From a virus, in the IMG/VR virus record IMGVR_UViG_3300030107_002661, positions 1-22,607 of that record: DNA of 22,607 nt; one strand, 5' to 3'. The translations under genes and the position numbers were made by a program. Shown in pieces: positions 12,046-21,000 of the stretch (its first letter is position 1; each line of letters starts with the position of its first letter). A model generated the notes under the pieces. That model made no database searches and was not told where the DNA came from. It was given only the letters and a program-made list of their open reading frames with translations.

Positions 12046-15000
12046 ATGTATAATATCAACAAGGTTTCACAGGCGGTTTCTTCCCAAACCCCTGATTTTA
12101 TAGGGTCTGAGTATCCTTTATTCAATAAATTTATTGAATATTACTATAGATCTCAGGAAAAGCAAGGTTTAGGGCAGAATATTGTTAATAATTTCCTTCA
12201 ATATCTAGATATTGATAAACTAGATATTGGAATACTTGATGGTGCCTCAAAAGTTGTAGAAGCAGTTAGTGTTACTGATGATAAGATTGTTGTAGAGTCT
12301 GTTGATGATTTTTTAACTGAGAATGGTAGTATTCTTATTGGTGATGAAGTAATTTACTATGAAAAGACAACTGCTGCTCCTAGTATTGCGTTAAGTCCAG
12401 GTATTTCATATGAGCAGGTAAAATTAAAGTGGACTGGTCTTGCTAGTCCTATAAACTCTTTTGATGGTAGCACAGTAAGGTTTGGACTTACATCACAAGA
12501 GAATCCTATTGCTCCTGTATCGGCACAACACCTAATTGTTAGTGTATATGGCGAATTGCAGGTTCCTAATATTGATTATACTGTAGATGGGACAAATATT
12601 GTATTTACAACTGCTCCTAGAACAAAAATACCTGCTGATAATGCTTCTGAGACATATATTACATTTTTAAGCGGTTTTATTGAAAATACTATTGTTGGTA
12701 TCGATAATCTATCCAATTCCTTTGGAGATGGTAAAAGACAATTTTCTATTACTAGAAATGGTGCAGGATATGAACCAATTGTTGATGAATATGTAATTGC
12801 AGTTTATGATAATCGTCTTCTTACTCCAAAAGTTGATTTTTGGATTGATGGAACCAATTTTATATTTAGAGATGCTCCATTAAACGGTAGATTCTTATCA
12901 CTATATGCTATTGAGGCACCTGTTCCTTCTTTTGGTTCTGGTGCTATTGGATATGCTCGTGTTAGTGATACAGGTAGTTTAACTGGAATTAATACCAGTA
13001 CAACGGGTTCTAATTATAGATTTGAATATCCACCTAAAGTTTCTATTAGTTCTACAGAAGGTTCTGGTGGTGCTGCAACTGCTTTGGTTAATGGTCTTAA
13101 ATCTGTTTCTCTACTAGATGGTGGTAAAGGTTATAGTTCCACAAACCCACCAGTTGTTCAAGTAGAATCTCCAACAAAGGCAGGATCTAGTCAGGCAACT
13201 CTTACAGCTACAGTTGCTGATGGTTCTGTAACTGGTCTAGAAATCACTAATTCTGGTAGTGGATATACATTCACACCTAGACTTACTTTTAGGCAACCTG
13301 GAGGTGCTATACTAGGCACTCCAACCGTTACTAATGGTCAGATTACTGGTACAATACCTATTACGGAACAGGGATTTGGATACACTACTATTCCAGAAGT
13401 TTATATTGATGAACCTACTGGTGCTAATGGAATTAAGGCAGCATTACGAGCAACGATAACAGAAGGTCAAGTTACTGGCATTACTATTGCTAATGCAGGA
13501 CAAGGATACGAAGTTACACCAAGAATTGCTATTATAGACCCTGTTGGTGCTCAAATTTTAGAAACAAAGGTTGACGGAGATGGACGTGTAATTAATATTG
13601 AACTTTTAAGTGGTGGAAGTGGATATGATGATGTTCCTTCTGTTTATATTGTTGATGAAAGAGTAAATGACCAAGGAACCTATATTGGTGGTAGCGGAGC
13701 ATTAGCATCAGCATCAATTTTCAACGGTAGGATTATTGATATTAATATCAGTAATTTTGGAACTGGATATAGTGCAGCCAACCCTCCAAAAGTTGTTATT
13801 CAAGATCCTCCTTCAGCAAAAGCATCTGCTGAGATTGGTTTAAATGAAATTACTGGATTTACAGTAAATCAAGCAGGTATTGGATATAGTAAAGCACAAT
13901 TTGAAGGATGTGCTAGAGCAGCAAGTGGTATTACTTCATATACTGAAGATGGTAATGCAGTATTTTCAAATGACACTACTGCAGCAGCTGCAATCGTAAA
14001 TACTCCAGTTAAATGTCTAGATTCTCTTTTTGTTAAGAGATTGCTTGATAAGTACACAGAACAGTTTTTACCAGATGTTCCTGAATTAGATTATAGTAAA
14101 ATTGATGTTCGTACTTCAATTAAGACAATTAAGGATTTTTACTCTTCTAAGGGTACATCTTTTAGTATTGCTTACTTGTTTAAACTTCTATATGGAGAAA
14201 CTGTAAGTATTTCATATCCAAAAGACCAAATCATCAAACCTTCTGATGCTACTTGGTCTATTGACACTATTCTTCGAGCAACTATAGTTAGTGGTGATCC
14301 AACTAATATCAAAGATGCTTTATTAGTACAAGAAGCAGATGTTGCAGATCCTAACGTTGCTGCAGCAAGTGCTTTAGTAGAAAATTATATTTCAATCAAA
14401 ACTTCTGAAGTTGAGATCTTTGAACTTATTCTTTCAGAAGAAACTATTAATGGAACGTTTACCGTACCTTATAAGACAAATCTTGCAGAACCTTTAAATA
14501 CAACCGACTCAATTATTACGGTTGACTCTACAATTGGTTGGCCAGAAAGGAACGGTGAGTTTATTATAGGTAATAGCGAAGTTGTTCAATATAAAGAGAA
14601 ATCACTAAACCAGTTTATTGAGTGTACACGTTCTTTCAATAATGTTGTTGAAGATTGGGATGCTGCTACTGAAGTAAAATCAAACTTTAAAGTTTACCTT
14701 AATAAAGGTACATTACAAGAAGTTGTAATGAATATTGTTGGTATTGTTGATGCTCAACAGACAACATTAACAGATACTGGTTCTTATTACCTTCCTGGTG
14801 ATAAATTAACAGTTTCTAAACTTGGTGGTACTGGTATTGGACCAGAATTGACAACTTGGTTGTATAATGTTAAAAAATTAATTCAAGTTTCTACTGTAAC
14901 GTTTGGTGGTGTTAATAACCAATCTGCTACTATTACTTGTGCTAATCCTCACGGTCTGTTGGTGGGAGATCAGGTTACCATCTATGGTGCTAACCCAATC

Positions 15001-18000
15001 ATCTATAACGGAACTTTCTTAGTTACATCTAGGGATAGTGAGACAGTTTTCCAATATAATCTTCCTCAACCTGCTACAGTTGTTCCACAGGGTAATATTC
15101 TAGTATCTATTGACCTTAATAAAGGAAAATCTACTAATAGTGCTATTTTAAATGTTATTGGACCTTATACAACTAACGTTCAGAATACATTCTTTAACGA
15201 TAATTACACTTACGTTGCTTCTACAGGTATTCCTAACTATGAAATTGGACCTTTCCCAGGTTCTGCTCTTCTTCCAGGTAACCAACGTAAATTAAATAGA
15301 TTTCCTAAAACTCCTGTTACAATTTCGACTAAGAATGCTATTAGTTCTGGTCCTATTGGTACATGGGTTAATGGTGTTTCTATATGGTCTTATAAATCAA
15401 AACTTACTAAAACTTTCGGTGCTGTAACTGCAGTTTCTATCAGTAATGCTGGTGCTGGTTATGATGCTGCATCTCCTCCTGCTATTACTATTGCTGGTGG
15501 CGGTGGAACAGGAGCAACTGCTAACGTAACTGTTAACGGTTCTATCTCTGAAATCACAGTCACTGCAGGGGGTTCTGGGTACACTACTTCTCCACTTGTT
15601 TCTATTGTTGGTGGAGGCGGTTCAGGTGCTGCTGCAACTGCTATTATCACTAAAGGTGTTGTATCAAGGATTTTGATCAATACTGGTGGTACTGGATATA
15701 CTTCACAACCTTCAATTACGATTGTTGGTGGTGGGGGAACTGGAGCAAATGGTACTGCATCTGTTAGAGGTCCAATTAAAGCAATTACTGTATCTAATGG
15801 TGGTGCTTCTTACACTTCAACTCCAACAGTAACATTAAGTTCTGGTACTGGTGCTGTTGCTCAGGCAATTGTAAATAACGGAAGAATTATTTCTATTGCT
15901 ATTATTTCTGCTGGTTCAGGATATACTACAGCACCTGAAGTTACTATCCAAGGTATTGGTTTTGGTGCTGTAGCAAGAGCAACTATTGATACGGATGGTG
16001 AAAATGCTGGTAGAGTAACTGGTATCACTATTATTAATAAGGGTATTGGATATACACAAGGAACTACAATTATCAATTTGAACTCCGTTGGTCAAGGTGC
16101 TACATTTACACCATCAGTATTCCAATGGACTTATAACCTTCAGACACAATCTACATTTGATGATGCTAAAGGTGCTGTATTTGAAGGATTTAATAATGAG
16201 TATGGTGGCGAGTATGCTCACCTATCAAACCCTCAAAAGATGAGGTATATCCTTGGTGACAACTTATATGAAGATGCCAATAGTAATATCCTTGAACAGG
16301 AAGATCAATTAACACACTCACCTATTATTGGTTGGGCATTTGATGGTAACCCAATTTATGGACCTTATGGATATTCTGACCCAACTAATCAAGCATCTGC
16401 TGTTACTAGGTTAAATTCATCTTATAGAGTAAAACCTGCATTAGTTTATGATGTTACAACCAATCCATATCCTGTTAGATCTGCTGGACCTCTTTTAACT
16501 GAAGAAACAGCAGGTAATTTTGTTGAAGATTATGAATATAGTTTTGGTTTAGGTGATCTAGACCAATATAATGGTCGTTTCTGTAAAACTCCAGAGTTTT
16601 CTGCTGGTAGATATTGTTATTTCGTAACTGTTGATGCTACAGAAAATGGTAATCCAGTATTCCCATATGTTTTAGGTCCAAGTTTCAACTCTGTTGTAGA
16701 TACTTGGAACTTAAATGATGGTGCAACACAGCAAAATATTCCTACTGGTGTTGTTAGATATCGTGATCCTTATGAGAATGTTGATATTGATGTTACTAGG
16801 GTTCCAAATGCTTCTACAAATGCTTTAACTACAGAAGATGGAGATATTATTCTATTTGAAGTAGAAGATACTAATAGAGACGGTGTTGTGGATGCAGATG
16901 AAACTGCTAATCCTGCTCAATTATTTGAGGAATCTCCTCTACAGTTATTTGACTACTTCCCTAAAGTTAAATTTGACTCTAAGGTTGATATTGAAGTTGA
17001 GACTACTACTAAATTTGAAGATGCCTCTGTAACTGGATTTACCGTTGAAAACCCAGGTAAAAACTATCAGGTTAATGACCGTTTAGTATTTGATAATACT
17101 GATACTGATGGTACTGGTGTTTCTGCACGTGTTTCAAGAATTAAGGGTGAAACAGTCTCCACTTATGGATTTGAAAATATTGGTGGAAATAATTTTGGTG
17201 TATTAAAGACTTCTGTACCTCATAACTTAGTTGCTGGTGATAGTGTCTTTGTTGACTATACACCTATTATGACTAACACAAATAAGACATTTGTTGTTCG
17301 TCAATTTAGAGGTATTGAAGAAATTACAGTAAATCAGACTGGATCTGGTTATAACTCTGATATTCCTCCAACTATCACTATTGATGGTGTTGGTACACAA
17401 GCAAGTTTAGAGGCAGTTGTAACAAGTGTTGGATCTATTGATACTGTTAATATATTAAATTCTGGTTCTGGATATACTACAAATCCTCGTGTTATCTTAA
17501 GTCATCCTCAGGTCTTTAAAAAGGCAGATTATTATATTTCTAAGATTGTAAATAACGATTATGTCAGAGTTAATGACATATACATCAATACAAATAAAGA
17601 AGTCTTTACTTGTGGTGTAACTAAGAAATCTAATGGTGATGAGGTTGCATTTGTAGCAAAATTATCTGCTACTGGTGTTAAAGAATGGGAGAAGACATTA
17701 GAAAGTTCTGATGGTCAAAAATATACTGAATTCTCAAAAATTGAGGTAGATGGTAATAATATTTGGGTAGTTGGTATTAATAAACCAAATAGCACTTTAC
17801 TTGCTGCATATAACCCTGATATTATACTTTGTAAGTATGTTCAAGCTTCTAACGGATTAAGTGCTTCGTTAAGTTTCCAGAGAGCATATGCTGGTATCTC
17901 TGGTGCAACTCGTGCTGATAATGTAACCGCAATTAAGAAATATTCCGATACTCGTTTTATTATTGGAGGTTATACCAATACTAACTCTAGTTCACCTTAT

Positions 18001-21000
18001 GATGCATATATTGCTTCTATAGATACCGCAGGTAGTTTCTCAGTTAAGAGAAAGTTAGCATCTGCATCTAGTTCGGAGAAAGTTACAGATCTTCTTGTTG
18101 ATGGAACTGATGTTTACTTTAGTCTGGAGACTGCTGCAGATACAAATGCATCTGACGTTAACGTTGCATTTGGTAAGGCAACTATAGGTACTAGTGTAAT
18201 TACAGTAGAATTCATTAAAGAATACAGTAATTCATTATATTCCTTAATTGATAGTAGTCTTTGTATTGATGAATTTAAGGAAATTTATCTAGTTTCTACT
18301 TGCAGACTTAAGTCTAATGCTACTGATAGAGATAGTTTCTGGATTGGTAAAGTTGATACTTCTGGTGATTTAATATGGAATTATCGTTATGTTGCTCCAG
18401 GTAGAGATATTACGATGGCAAGTTCTTGTGCTATCGATATTTTTGGAGATCTTAACGTTGCATATACAAGAACAAATAATACTAACCAACATAAGACAGT
18501 AGGTACTGTTAAACTTGGGTATGATGGTAAGATCAAGAATCATACAACAAATGAATTTGATAAGAATAATATTGAAGGTATAACAGTACATGCTTTAGAA
18601 GTTGATACTTCTGGTGATATACATGTATTTGGTCAAACTTCTTGGAATAGAAATGAATTTATATTCAACTTTGATGGTGGTGAACAAGTTGATACTACAG
18701 GTCATTATACTATAACTTCTGTTGGTGCTAGTTCTGCTATCACATATGGTGATAATGTTGCTAAGATTTTAGGTTATCAACCAGCTGGAGCTAATTCTAC
18801 TTGGGAAAATTCTTACTTAAAGGTAGCAGGAACAGATTTAACAACTAAACTTGCTGGTGATTGGACTATAGAGTTCTTTATCTTTAAAAATGCTTCTGAA
18901 TCTCAGACTTTATCACAGGATGTACAGACTTTAATAGGTATAGGTGGAGCACAAGATGCTACTGGTGGACTATGGTTAGGTTATAGTTCAGGAACTGGTG
19001 GTAATGGTAAATTACAATTAGCAATTACTAATAGCTCAACAGCATTAAACTCTGCAACTCCAACAGAATCTACTCAAACAACTATGTTTGCTGATAATTC
19101 TTGGCAAGTTATTGGTTTAACTAAGTCTGGAAATGATTTTAAAGCATATGTTAATGGTATCCAAGTTATTTCTGGTACATTAGCAGGTACATCTTTAGGT
19201 AATAAAGATCTTTATTTTGGTAATCAGATTGGATGGGGTTCTGGAGCAACAGATTTTGCTAAGGCAAAACAAGGTCAGTATTATATCGATAACTTAAGAT
19301 TGAGAAATAGAGCTGTAGTACCTACAGTTCCTACTGATATTGCAACATTACCTCCAGTTGCAACCTTTGCATTTACATATGATTGGACTGATGATGCTTG
19401 GTTTACTACTAACTTAAATCGTTATGATTATATTGATTATGATGCATGGGGTTTAAAGATAGATAAGAACGCTGATTCTGCTAGAATTGGAGATAAAGGT
19501 TTACAAACTAATACACAATTAGGACTTAAGAGAACTTCTGTAACTCCTGTAACTGGATCTGTATTAACTGTTGCTAATGTTGGATATTCTCTTGGTGAAG
19601 CTGGATTCCAGTCATTAGACTTTGATGATACTACAACAACGATGTCACAGGATACTGAGACATTAACATATACTAATGATATTTGGAGTTCTAGAACAGC
19701 AACTGTACCTTCTCCTGGTTCTCAAAAACTATCAGTAAATGCTGTAGTTAAGGATAGGTATTACTTTAAGGTTACAAATACAGTTAAGATTGATAATATT
19801 CAAGAATTAACAATTAATCAGGCATTTAACTTCCAAGTTGGTACAAAATTAGTACTGAATAATAACGCTGGATCATTTGTTAATAGCGGTTATATTATTA
19901 GAAAGGATACTACTAATAATAAGATATATCTTGCAGTTAATAATAATGCATGGAGTAATGATCTTAATACAGGTATTTTAACAACTGAACAGTTTAATGA
20001 GCAATCAACTTATAAGATTGTTGGTCCTATTCCTAATGATATTAATGAAATTGTAGGATATACATTTGCTCAGGTTAACAATACAACTCCTGGAACATTT
20101 GATCTAGATCTTGATGATTATGATCTAGATGGTACTGTTGCAGATATTCCTGCAACCTTAAGTGCTTTAACTGCTGCAGGTACTGGTTATGCAAATACAG
20201 GTGATAATGTTGCCACAACAACTAACGGATCTGGAACAGGATTAACTGTTGACTTTACTGCTTCTGGCGGTAATGTTTCTGCTGTTTCAATTGATACTCC
20301 AGGATCAGGTTATAAAATTGGTGATATAGTTACTATTACTACTGGTGGTGCAAATGCAACATTTACAATTGCTACTTGCACAGGAGATCTTGATAGTTTT
20401 GCTACATTTAAACCATATTCTGATGATGATTATTCTGTAAGAATTGATGAAGTTGCTGGTGGATCTGCATATATTGTTGGATCTGTTATTACTATTAACT
20501 CTGGTAACATAACATTTAATGCTGCTTACAGTACTGCTCAAATTACTGGATTAACTGGTGTTCTAAAAATCAGTTTAATTACTACTCTTAAAAAGATTCT
20601 CCAAGTAACTGCTGTTGCTAATAGTAATGAAGTTTATGTAATTACAGGAACAAATCATTATCTGAATGCAGGTGAGATGATTTACGTTGATGGAAACCCA
20701 TCACAAACTGTTGATAGTGTTGTTTATGATGAATATGATGGTGCTTTCCCAGTTGATACTATTGTAAGTCCATTAGAATTTACATACAAATTACCTCAAG
20801 CTGCTGTATCAGATCCTGCTACATCTGCAAGTAGTGTGAATATATTTGTTAAATCTCCTGTCTTGAAGATGTATTATGGTCATCAGTATTTGTTTGACCT
20901 AAGTCACTCTTCACTTGTTGGTGGTAACTTATCATTCTCTAAAGACAATCTCTATAAACTAGAATATTCATTTAACTCTATAGAAAGAGTTGGAACTCCT

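Noticed and set aside
15480-15760. CRISPR-like array suggested by repeated GGTGG-rich stretches
   Set aside because: The repeats are in frame, degenerate and code for GGGG turns of the beta repeats; there are no unique spacers of constant length.
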